From positions 1 through 6,107 of the forward strand of contig PMZX01000109.1 in NCBI GenBank assembly GCA_003170035.1: a DNA stretch of 6,107 bases, in the 5' to 3' direction. Positions 1 through 5,900 of the stretch are shown piece by piece. The notes beneath the pieces were generated by a model. The model ran no database searches, had not been told where the DNA came from, and worked only from the letters and a program-made list of their open reading frames with translations. The translations under genes and the position numbers were made by a program. This DNA is from Myxococcales bacterium. GTDB lineage: Bacteria; Myxococcota_A; Polyangia; Fen-1088. Numbering within the stretch: the stretch's first letter is position 1; every line of letters begins with the position of its first letter.

Positions 1-885
1 CTGGCCGAGTCGCGCTCCAAGCGCGGCAAGCGACTCAAGCTGTTCATTGCCGGGGAAGATGGCGTGGAGCGCGAGGTCGAGGTCGAGGCGGAGAGCGGGC
101 CTGTGCCCACGCAGGCGGCCGGCGACGGCACCATCGGCGAGGATCTGGCCGAGGAGATCTCGGCCGTGGCTGCGGCCGCGCAATCGGCCAAGGAAAACGG
201 GGAAGCCCCGGCTCGCAAGCTGCCCTACATAGTCATCGTCATCGACGAGTTTGCCGATCTCATGATGGCAGCTCCCAAGGACGTGGAAACCGCGGTGGCG
301 CGGCTGGCGCAGAAGGCGCGTGCGGCGGGATTGCACCTCATCCTGGCAACCCAGCGGCCCTCGGTGGACGTCATCACCGGCCTGATCAAGGCCAATTTCC
401 CCAGTCGCATCGCCTTGCAAGTGGCGTCCAAGATTGACTCCCGCACCATCCTTGACCAGCCCGGTGCTGAGACGCTGCTGGGCAACGGCGACATGCTGTT
501 CTCTGACCGAGGCACGAAGTTGCGGCGCATCCAGGGTGCCTTCCTGTCGGATGGCGAGGTTCATCGCGTGGTGGACGTCTTGAAGAAACAGGGCAAGCCG
601 GTCTACGACATGAACATCCTCACCGAGCGTGACGAGGACGGCGAGGACGGGGGCGCACCCCGCGAGGAATTCGCAGATGCGCTCTACGACCAGGCGGTGG
701 CCATCGTGTCCGATACCCGCCAGGCCAGCGTGTCCTTCATCCAGCGGCGCCTGCAGATTGGCTACAACCGCGCTGCGCGCATGGTCGAGCAGATGGAGCG
801 GGACGGGCTCGTGGGCCCGGCCAATGGCATCAAGCCGCGCGAAGTGTTGGCTCCACGCGGCGACTACCTGGCTGCCGCGGAATAG
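1..885 (+). CDS. ftsK: DNA translocase FtsK, C-terminal part (5' end outside window)
   Basis: FtsK is a septum-anchored hexameric ATPase that pumps the chromosome terminus during division and activates XerCD recombination. The reading frame is open from base 1, so the gene starts upstream; 294 residues are visible. Seen here: Walker B ([14 protein letters not shown], fragment residues 76-89, acidic pair D82-E83), the [20 protein letters not shown] block (from 116) and the [11 protein letters not shown]...GNGDML block (from 143), all hallmark FtsK/SpoIIIE segments. Residues about 224-294 form the C-terminal gamma winged helix, which in this family reads the polar KOPS sequences ([21 protein letters not shown] is typical). 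Walker A and the N-terminal membrane domain lie outside the window. Residues about 5-73, before Walker B, are highly charged and Ala-rich and look like a lineage-specific linker. The stop is TAG at 883-885. Identification is very secure; only the gene's full length is unknown. Confidence 0.97.
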   Translation: MAESRSKRGKRLKLFIAGEDGVEREVEVEAESGPVPTQAAGDGTIGEDLAEEISAVAAAAQSAKENGEAPARKLPYIVIVIDEFADLMMAAPKDVETAVARLAQKARAAGLHLILATQRPSVDVITGLIKANFPSRIALQVASKIDSRTILDQPGAETLLGNGDMLFSDRGTKLRRIQGAFLSDGEVHRVVDVLKKQGKPVYDMNILTERDEDGEDGGAPREEFADALYDQAVAIVSDTRQASVSFIQRRLQIGYNRAARMVEQMERDGLVGPANGIKPREVLAPRGDYLAAAE

Positions 886-1039
886 TTCAACGTTGCGGCG
901 ACAAGCAAGCGCGTGGGTTCATCTACGCGAACGGACCCTGCTGAGAACACAGGGTGAAGAGGAGAGCCCATAGAGTGGCTATCCGTCGGCGCGAGCGTGC
1001 GAAACACGCGAATTGCCGAGAACCGTTGTAAAGTAAGGC
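886..1039. other. ftsK-yhhN intergenic region with weak hairpins
   Basis: This 154-base gap holds no convincing ORF. Two small inverted repeats are visible: ACCCTG (935-940) with CAGGGT (950-955) around a 9-base loop, and GCGTG (995-999) with CACGC (1005-1009) around a CGAAA loop. Neither is followed by a T-run, so neither is a standard intrinsic terminator. A TAAAGT hexamer at 1029-1034 resembles a -10 element and ends five bases before the next start codon, but I see no matching -35. The region may carry the promoter for the downstream gene pair, or ftsK transcription may simply read through. Confidence 0.5.
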
Positions 1040-1708
1040 GTGGCTCCCCTCGCGCTCATTCTCATCCTCTACGTAGCAGCGGTTGCGGGCGCCGTGGTCG
1101 GTGCGGCGGCGCACCGGCACATGATCTTTGGCGTCGGCAAGCCAATCGCCACGGTGTTGTTGTTTGCGGTTCTGGGCGGCGTGCCCGGCGACCTGTTCGG
1201 CTACCTGGTGGTCAACGGCATCGTCTTGTCTCTTGCCGCCGATATCGCCCTGCTGGCCGAGGGCGACGAAGCGCTCGTGGTCGGGCTGGGGCTGTTTCTG
1301 GTAGCGCACCTTTGCTACGGGTTCGCGTTTCTCGGGGCCGGGCCAGGCGGATGGCTGGTGATGCCCGGCCTGGGGGTCTTCGGCGCCTGCTCTGCTTGGC
1401 TTGTGCGGCGCCAGTGGCAGGGGATCGGTCCAGGACTGCGTGGGCCGGTCGGGGTCCATGCCGTGAGCCTCACCGTGATGATGGCGTGTGTCTTCTCCAC
1501 CCTTGCGGGGCGGGGATCGCTTGAGTTGGCCGTGGTGGCCGCCGTGGGGGCAACCCTGTTCTATTTCTCGCAGGCCCTGCTGCCCTGGGTGCGCTTGCGG
1601 CGCTCTTCGGTTTGGGCGCAACCCATGACCCTTGCCCTCTACTGGGGAGGGCAACTGTGTCTCGTGCTGGCGGCGCGCTGGGACCTAGGTGGGAAGGTCG
1701 TGCCATGA
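1040..1708 (+). CDS. YhhN/TMEM86-family integral membrane protein (lysoplasmalogenase family)
   Basis: A 222-residue, very hydrophobic protein with roughly seven to eight predicted membrane segments. The family pattern is visible: KP at residues 34-35, SLAADIALL at 64-72, a G-x-x-L-F-x-x-A-H-x-x-Y block at 84-93 (H90, Y93), GATLFYFSQALL at 170-181 and Y-W-G-G-Q at 201-205. Characterised members (animal TMEM86A/B and bacterial YhhN) hydrolyse the vinyl-ether bond of lysoplasmalogens, giving an aldehyde and a glycerophospho-headgroup, in the membrane. Two usually conserved sites deviate: the common SLxGD is SLAAD (D68 kept), and the common SD-x-L-L is SQALL, so an Asp thought to matter for catalysis is Gln178. 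Activity is therefore uncertain. The GTG at 1040 is the earliest possible start, because an in-frame TAA sits at 1034-1036; it is needed to keep the first membrane helix. AAGG lies only one base upstream, which is poor spacing. The stop overlaps the lolA start as ATGA, suggesting translational coupling. The family call is good; the function is inferred. Confidence 0.8.
   Translation: MAPLALILILYVAAVAGAVVGAAAHRHMIFGVGKPIATVLLFAVLGGVPGDLFGYLVVNGIVLSLAADIALLAEGDEALVVGLGLFLVAHLCYGFAFLGAGPGGWLVMPGLGVFGACSAWLVRRQWQGIGPGLRGPVGVHAVSLTVMMACVFSTLAGRGSLELAVVAAVGATLFYFSQALLPWVRLRRSSVWAQPMTLALYWGGQLCLVLAARWDLGGKVVP
1646..1651 (+). promoter_or_regulatory. Possible ribosome binding site for an alternative lolA start
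   Basis: GGAGGG lies five bases before an in-frame GTG at 1657. It is a better Shine-Dalgarno match than the one in front of ATG 1705. It also encodes the W-G-G of the upstream membrane protein, so the match may be coincidental. Confidence 0.3.
1692..1697 (+). promoter_or_regulatory. Ribosome binding site for lolA (ATG 1705)
   Basis: GGAAGG lies seven bases before the ATG at 1705, inside the last codons of the upstream gene. Its spacing is good and it supports the ATGA-overlap start. Confidence 0.6.
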
Positions 1709-2391
1709 TGATCCTGTCTCTCATCCTGTTGCTTGCCGCTGGGGATGCTGGCCCGGCGGCCGCTCTTTCGCAGGGCAAGCCGGCGCGGCTCGAGCTGCCG
1801 GCGGTCATCGCGCGGGTGCAGAGCCGCTACGACCAGGCCAAGGATTTCCAGGCGCGTTTCACCCAGAAGTACAGTCGACAGGTGGTGGGGCGGGTGACCG
1901 TCTCCGCCGGTCAGGTCCACTTCAAGAAACCGGGGCGGATGCGCTGGGACTACGACAAGCCCGAGGCGCGCATGTTCTTGTCCAATGGGCAGTTGCTCTG
2001 GTTGTACGAGCCGGAGGAAAAACAGGCATTCAAGCAGGATCTCAAGACATCACAGTTGCCGGCGGTCCTGGCCTTCCTCATGGGCAAGGGCCGGATCGCC
2101 GATGAGTTCGAGGTGGCGTGGTCCAACGACACGCGCTTCGGCCGACCCGAAGACTATCGTTTGTCGCTGCGGCCCAAGCAGCCCCAGTCGACCTACAAGT
2201 CCATCGTCTTCGTGGTGGACGCGGGCGACTTCTCGGTTCGCGAGAGCGTGCTCGTCGACCAGCAGGGCAATGCGAACCATTTCGTGTTCTCTGACCTAAA
2301 GATCAACGCCAAGGTCTCCGACGAGGTTTTTCGCTGGAGCCCGCCCGCCGGGGTTCGTGTGATCGACACCGGCAAACTGGGGAAACCGTGA
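1705..2391 (+). CDS. lolA: Outer-membrane lipoprotein carrier protein LolA
   Basis: LolA is the periplasmic chaperone that takes lipoproteins from the LolCDE transporter and ferries them to the outer membrane. The product has 228 residues, against about 200 for E. coli pre-LolA. Residues 1-20 are a signal peptide ending in Ala-Ala-Ala, with cleavage probably near 20. The mature part follows the LolA fold pattern: VIARVQSRYDQAKDFQARFTQ (34-54), the strand block VHFKKPGRMRWDYDKPE (71-87), LLWLYEPEEKQAF (97-109), LAFLMGKGRI (122-131), the later strands DYRLSLRPK and FSVRESVLVDQQGN, and the closing F-x-W-x-P-P-x-G-V-x-V-I (209-220). The start overlaps the preceding stop as ATGA and has GGAAGG seven bases upstream. 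From this start the signal peptide has no Lys/Arg n-region; an alternative GTG at 1657 would add 16 residues with four Arg. ftsK followed by lolA is also the E. coli order. Family identity is secure; the exact start is not. Confidence 0.93.
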   Translation: MMILSLILLLAAGDAGPAAALSQGKPARLELPAVIARVQSRYDQAKDFQARFTQKYSRQVVGRVTVSAGQVHFKKPGRMRWDYDKPEARMFLSNGQLLWLYEPEEKQAFKQDLKTSQLPAVLAFLMGKGRIADEFEVAWSNDTRFGRPEDYRLSLRPKQPQSTYKSIVFVVDAGDFSVRESVLVDQQGNANHFVFSDLKINAKVSDEVFRWSPPAGVRVIDTGKLGKP

Positions 2392-2498
2392 TGGGGGCCG
2401 CACGACTCACGCTTCCGGTGGCGGCCGCGGGGATCGCAATTGGCGCAGTCGTTCACGACAATTCCCATGGGCGTCGCAAACGCCTCGTGGGATCCTAG
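2391..2498 (+). CDS. Possible small ORF, 35 residues, one hydrophobic segment (doubtful)
   Basis: An ATG shares its first base with the last base of the lolA stop (TGATG), is preceded at seven bases by GGGGA, and opens 35 codons ending at TAG 2496-2498. The product begins MGAARLTLPVAAAGIAIGAVV, a possible single membrane helix, followed by a basic tail (GRRKRLVGS). The ORF ends nine bases before the next large gene and in the same frame. It could be a coupled micro-protein, a leader peptide linking lolA to the downstream gene, or chance in GC-rich DNA. I recognise no family. Confidence 0.2.
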   Translation: MGAARLTLPVAAAGIAIGAVVHDNSHGRRKRLVGS

Positions 2499-2501
2499 AG
2501 G
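2497..2501 (+). promoter_or_regulatory. Ribosome binding site for the VWA/MopE-repeat protein
   Basis: AGAGG lies six bases before ATG 2508 and overlaps an in-frame TAG at 2496-2498. That stop rules out any earlier start, so 2508 is fixed as the first usable ATG; a second ATG three codons later (2517) is less well spaced. Confidence 0.6.
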
Positions 2502-2507
2502 CAACCG

Positions 2508-5500
2508 ATGACGCGCATGGGACCAGTCGTAGCAGCCTTGGTTGGCTTGAGCCTGGCATCGCCCGAAGCGGCGGCCCAGGTCGACAAGCCCCGCTTTATC
2601 TTCATCTTGGACAACTCGACGTCCATGAGCTCGAACGTCGCCGGAACGTCGACCCACGGAGACGGCTCGCAGAGCCAGCCGGGCTGCGACCTCGATGGCA
2701 AGTCCACAGGGGGCTGGCGCTACGACGACAGCAAGCTCTACCAGGCCAAGGCAGCCATTATCGACACCATCTCGGCTTTTGGATCGGCTGAATTTGCTCT
2801 CGCAACCTTCTCCCGCGTGCTGCTGGGGCAGCCTTGCCAAACCGACAGTGACTGCACAGCCGTCATCGCGGGTGCATCCTGCGTGGATCTGCCCGACGAT
2901 GCCACCACGCAGAAGTACTGCGTCCAGCACACGGGTGACCCCTACCTGGAGTGTTCGGCGAGCGCAAGTTGCACAAATTGTGCGAACCCGACCGACAGCA
3001 ATGATCGCATCTTCGAGTTGCGCCAGCTCGACTGCAGCACGCCTTGCGCCTATTCCAGCACCTGTCCTGGGGCGCAGGTCATCGTCGGATTCCCCACCAC
3101 TGGCTCCAACTTCCCTGACATCTACCGTTGGATCGACGGCAAAGAGGACCTGCCTCCTTTCACGGCAAGTTCGAACCGGGAGATCCGGGCCGAGGCCTGG
3201 ACGCCCCTGGCAGGCAGCGTCTATTCCGTGCGCGACTGGTTGCTCAATGCGAACCGAACGGATGTGGGGCTAGGTGCCGGGGTGCTGTCGAGCGATCCGG
3301 TTGCCCACGATTCGCGTTCGGCTTGTCGGTCGTACAACATCATCCTGGTCACCGACGGGGAAGACACTTGCGCGCTAGACCCCGCCAACGACCCGGTTAG
3401 GGCCGCGGGTGACGCCTACAAGGCCGGCATCATGGTCTACGTGGTGGGCTTTGGTACCGGTTACTCTGATTCATTGAACCGCATGGCGGCAGCAGGCTCG
3501 GGCGGCAAGAAGTCCGTCTACGTTGCCAACAGCCGCTCTGACCTGGCGGCCAGCCTGGGCGACATCATCGTGAATTCAATACCTGTGCCCCGGTGTAACT
3601 GCGATGCGACTTGTTATGACGAGGTAGCCGCTTTCCCACAAAAGGGCCAGCTTTGTTCCGTTGGGGTGGGCCGTTGCAAGCGGCAGGGTGTCTATGCCTG
3701 CAATGCGGCTGGAGACGGGGTGGTGTGTGCCGCTGCCGCGGCCTGCGGGGCGGCGCCCTTGCAGGCCGGTACCCCGGCGCAAGAGGTGTGTGGAACCGTG
3801 CCGGGCTGTCTGGCGCCCACTCCGGCTGACTGTGCCGATGAGAATTGCGACGGGCAGATCGACGAGGGCCTGTCCTGCGACTGTGCCTACCAGCCCGAGG
3901 TGTGCAATGGGTTGGACGACAACTGCAATGGGATTGTCGACGATGTCCCTTCAGTGAGCTGCGGGCCCAGCGTGGGTGAGTGCCGGCAAGGGGCCACGGC
4001 TTGTGTGGACGACGGCACCGGCGGAAAGAAGACGGTGTGCCAGGGGGCGGTGGGACCGCAGCCCGAGATCTGTGACAACAAAGACAACGACTGTGATGGC
4101 GTGGTCGACAGCTTCGCGCAGGCATGCTTCCCGGTGGGCTCGTCGGGGTGCGCGTTCGATGCTGGTGCAGGGATCTGGGCCTGCAAAGGCATCTGCCAGA
4201 CCGGCATGCGGGCATGCGTGGCAGGCGTCTGGCAGAACTGCGTGGGGGCGACGACGCCCCAGGCGGAGATCCCGTGCGACGGCAAGGACAACGACTGCAA
4301 CGGGCAAGTCGACGAAAGCGACCCGATCTCAAGTACGCCTTGCTATCCCCCGGGGGCAGTGGGCTGTGACGTGTCGACCGGCAAGTGTGCGGGCGTCTGC
4401 TCTTTCGGTCACCCGGCTTGCCAGACCAGCCCCATCACCGGCAAAGGTGAACTGGCCTGCGTGGGCGCGATAACGCCCACACAGGAGCTGTGCAACGGCA
4501 AGGACGACGATTGCGATGGCAGCGTGGACGAGGACTTCCCTACCTTGGGCCAGGTATGCAACAAGGGTTCGTGCCAGGGCGACGGTCACTACGTCTGCAA
4601 TGCCCTCGGGAATGATGTCACGTGTACGGTCGCCTCGCTCGGCCCCACGCCCGAAATCTGCGATGGGATCGACAACGACTGCAACGGCGTGGTCGACGAC
4701 CCGAACGAAGACATGCCCGGGGTCGGCGTCACCTGCGGGAGCGCAGTGGGCGAATGCCGGCAGGGTGTCAGCGAATGTGTGAGCGGACACATCGTGTGCA
4801 ATGACGTGGGGCCCACGCCTGAGGTGTGCAACGGAAAGGACGACGACTGCAACGGGAGCGTGGACGATGGCGTCGCCCCGCCGGCCAAGGACTGCAATCC
4901 CCCCGGGCTGGCGTCCGGCGCACCCTTGCAGGGCGAATGCAAGCCCGGGCACTTTCAGTGTTCTGGCGTGGACGGCTGGGTCTGCGCGGGCGGCCTGGGG
5001 CCAACCCCTGAGATCTGCGATGGCAAGGACAACGACTGCGACGGCCAAATTGACAACGATGCCGACTGTGGCCTGTCCGCGATCTGCCTGGACGGCCAGT
5101 GTGTGCCGCGCTGCCAGGAGACGGAGGTGCCGTGCGCGCCGGACCGCTATTGCCAGAATGGAGCCTGCCTGTTGCGGGCCTGCGCAGTGAATCCGTGCCC
5201 GGCTGGTCAATTGTGCGATGCCACAGGCATGTGCTACGACCCATGCGTCGGCATTTCCTGCCTGCCCGGTGCCACGTGCCAGAGGGGTCTGTGCCAGGAT
5301 TGCTACTCGCGCGGCTGCCCAACTGGACAGATCTGCCACAATCGACAGTGCGGGTCCGATCCCTGCGCCGGCGTGGTCTGCGATCTGGGCGAGTATTGTG
5401 CCAACGGAACCTGCGTGCGCAGTTGCGTGGGCCGCGATTGCCCCAAAGGTCAGAGCTGCCGGCTGGGTGAGTGTGTGGTTGATCCGTGCACGGCCCTGAC

Positions 5501-5861
5501 CTGTCCCTCGGGTTCCTACTGCGATCCCTCGACTGTGAAGTGCCGGAACCGGATCTGTTCGGGGGTTTCCTGCCTGGCCGGCACTGCGTGCGTCGAGGCC
5601 ACCGGCAAGTGCGAGACCAGTGCTTGCGAGGCGGTTCACTGTCGAGATCCGGAAGAATGCGTGGTCCAGACTGACGGACATGCGGAGTGTGTCCTCCTCA
5701 ACAAGCCCAATGTGGTCGTGGCCCGTGTCAAGCCAGGGAGCAGAGGCCTGTTTGGCTGCGCAGTTGGTGGCGGGAGTGTTGGAACCGGAGTTGGGGTGGG
5801 AGCTTGGTTGCTGGCACTGCTGGGCATGGTGCTGGCGCGTAGGAGGCGGTGGGGAGGGTAG
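2508..5861 (+). CDS. Secreted VWA domain protein with MopE-like repeats, Cys-rich stalk and MYXO-CTERM-like tail
   Basis: This 1117-residue protein has a modular layout. Residues 1-23 are a signal peptide ending Ala-Ala-Ala. Residues about 28-358 form a von Willebrand factor A domain: the MIDAS motif D35-x-S37-x-S39 (ILDNSTSMS), a second metal-site strand NIILVTDGED (277-286) and a following strand MVYVVGFG. A Cys-rich insert (C110-C186) interrupts the VWA fold. Residues 363-851 hold eight MopE-type loops of the form C-[DN]-G-x-D-[DN]-D-C-[DN]-G-x-[VI]-D, separated by Cys-bearing spacers. Residues 869-1061 hold nine four-Cys modules. The tail has G1083-C1084, a hydrophobic helix (about 1091-1110) and RRRR (1111-1114), matching MYXO-CTERM sorting signals, which are processed by a myxosortase and lead to surface anchoring. 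By hand count there are about 109 Cys, near 10%, implying an oxidised, extracytoplasmic protein. VWA domains usually bind protein ligands through a metal ion, so an adhesin or receptor role is inferred. The specific function and partner are unknown. PilY1 shares a DNS-x-S-type VWA but has a C-terminal propeller that is absent here. Confidence 0.92.
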   Translation: MTRMGPVVAALVGLSLASPEAAAQVDKPRFIFILDNSTSMSSNVAGTSTHGDGSQSQPGCDLDGKSTGGWRYDDSKLYQAKAAIIDTISAFGSAEFALATFSRVLLGQPCQTDSDCTAVIAGASCVDLPDDATTQKYCVQHTGDPYLECSASASCTNCANPTDSNDRIFELRQLDCSTPCAYSSTCPGAQVIVGFPTTGSNFPDIYRWIDGKEDLPPFTASSNREIRAEAWTPLAGSVYSVRDWLLNANRTDVGLGAGVLSSDPVAHDSRSACRSYNIILVTDGEDTCALDPANDPVRAAGDAYKAGIMVYVVGFGTGYSDSLNRMAAAGSGGKKSVYVANSRSDLAASLGDIIVNSIPVPRCNCDATCYDEVAAFPQKGQLCSVGVGRCKRQGVYACNAAGDGVVCAAAAACGAAPLQAGTPAQEVCGTVPGCLAPTPADCADENCDGQIDEGLSCDCAYQPEVCNGLDDNCNGIVDDVPSVSCGPSVGECRQGATACVDDGTGGKKTVCQGAVGPQPEICDNKDNDCDGVVDSFAQACFPVGSSGCAFDAGAGIWACKGICQTGMRACVAGVWQNCVGATTPQAEIPCDGKDNDCNGQVDESDPISSTPCYPPGAVGCDVSTGKCAGVCSFGHPACQTSPITGKGELACVGAITPTQELCNGKDDDCDGSVDEDFPTLGQVCNKGSCQGDGHYVCNALGNDVTCTVASLGPTPEICDGIDNDCNGVVDDPNEDMPGVGVTCGSAVGECRQGVSECVSGHIVCNDVGPTPEVCNGKDDDCNGSVDDGVAPPAKDCNPPGLASGAPLQGECKPGHFQCSGVDGWVCAGGLGPTPEICDGKDNDCDGQIDNDADCGLSAICLDGQCVPRCQETEVPCAPDRYCQNGACLLRACAVNPCPAGQLCDATGMCYDPCVGISCLPGATCQRGLCQDCYSRGCPTGQICHNRQCGSDPCAGVVCDLGEYCANGTCVRSCVGRDCPKGQSCRLGECVVDPCTALTCPSGSYCDPSTVKCRNRICSGVSCLAGTACVEATGKCETSACEAVHCRDPEECVVQTDGHAECVLLNKPNVVVARVKPGSRGLFGCAVGGGSVGTGVGVGAWLLALLGMVLARRRRWGG
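3828..5060 (+). repeat. Eight MopE-like acidic/Cys repeats within the VWA protein
   Basis: The cores lie at residues 441-454 (degenerate, DCADENCDGQIDEG), 463-479, 519-535, 587-604, 659-676, 715-731, 771-788 and 834-851. Most read P-E-[IV]-C-[DN]-G-x-D-[DN]-D-C-[DN]-G-x-[VI]-D. The spacing between successive first cysteines of the seven full cores is 56, 68, 72, 56, 56 and 63 residues. The intervening spacers carry their own pattern (C...G-x-C...C...C-x-G, then T-P or P-Q-P-E), so the true unit is a composite of about 56-72 residues. Some units are near-identical at DNA level: GGCAAGGACAACGACTGC occurs at 4281 and again at 5022. The repeats resemble Pfam's MopE copper-protein family by name, but the acidic spacing D-x-D-x-[DN]-G-x-x-D also fits calcium-binding loops. 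Confidence 0.88.
5112..5690 (+). repeat. Nine four-cysteine modules (stalk) within the VWA protein
   Basis: The modules start at C869, C892, C913, C932, C953, C973, C994, C1017 and C1040, a period of 19-23 residues. The consensus is C-x4-C-x-x-G-x-x-C-x4-6-C, often preceded by D-P. The first (C-x6-C) and last (a longer final gap to C1061) are the most divergent, as expected for edge copies. A partial unit (C854, C860, C865) precedes them. The pattern resembles small EGF-like or dickkopf-like disulfide knots, though I cannot assign it to a named family. Such tandem modules normally form an extended, protease-resistant rod. Confidence 0.8.
5757..5858 (+). other. MYXO-CTERM-like C-terminal sorting signal
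   Basis: Residues 1084-1117 run Cys1084, a Gly/Ser-rich stretch (AVGGGSVGTGVGVG), a hydrophobic run (AWLLALLGMVLA) and RRRRWGG. MYXO-CTERM tripartite tails have an invariant Cys in a Gly/Ser-rich stretch, one membrane helix and a basic end, and they are processed by myxosortase-type intramembrane proteases. The Cys is thought to be the cleavage or lipid-attachment site. This tail is the strongest taxonomic clue in the window. Confidence 0.82.
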
Positions 5862-5870
5862 GGAGCGCGG

Positions 5871-5887
5871 AGTGCAGCGCTTGCACT
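5871..5887. terminator. Small hairpin between convergent genes, possible bidirectional terminator
   Basis: AGTGCA (5871-5876) and TGCACT (5882-5887) form a perfect six-base-pair stem with a GCGCT loop, inside the 39-base gap between the two convergent stop codons. The position suits a shared terminator, but there is no T-run on either strand, so the call is weak. Confidence 0.35.
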
Positions 5888-5900
5888 GGGAGTCGCTTCG

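Noticed and set aside
935..955. Intrinsic terminator after ftsK
   Set aside because: The six-base-pair stem has a nine-base loop and no following T-run, so it is kept only as a hairpin within the intergenic entry.
923..1654. 243-codon minus-strand open frame
   Set aside because: It is antisense to the YhhN-family gene, is low in hydrophobic pattern, rich in Arg/Gly/His/Gln, and shows no family match. It is typical of GC-rich shadow frames.
2193..2930. 245-codon minus-strand open frame crossing the lolA-VWA gap
   Set aside because: It overlaps two well-supported plus-strand genes and has no domain or plausible ribosome site.
2508..3600. PilY1-type pilus adhesin
   Set aside because: The DNS-x-S VWA start is similar, but the rest is MopE and Cys modules with a MYXO-CTERM-like tail, not the PilY1 propeller domain, and no pilus genes are near.
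3565..4332. 255-codon minus-strand open frame
   Set aside because: It is Arg/Pro/Ser/His-rich shadow coding antisense to the MopE repeats.
3828..5060. CRISPR-like or non-coding repeat array
   Set aside because: The periodicity follows codons and a protein motif inside one long open frame; spacing varies by whole codons.
4329..5681. 450-codon minus-strand open frame
   Set aside because: It lies wholly antisense to the Cys-rich repeat region; its repeated AVAVVVLA-type motifs are the reverse reading of the GACGACTGCGAT repeats. It has no recognisable domain.
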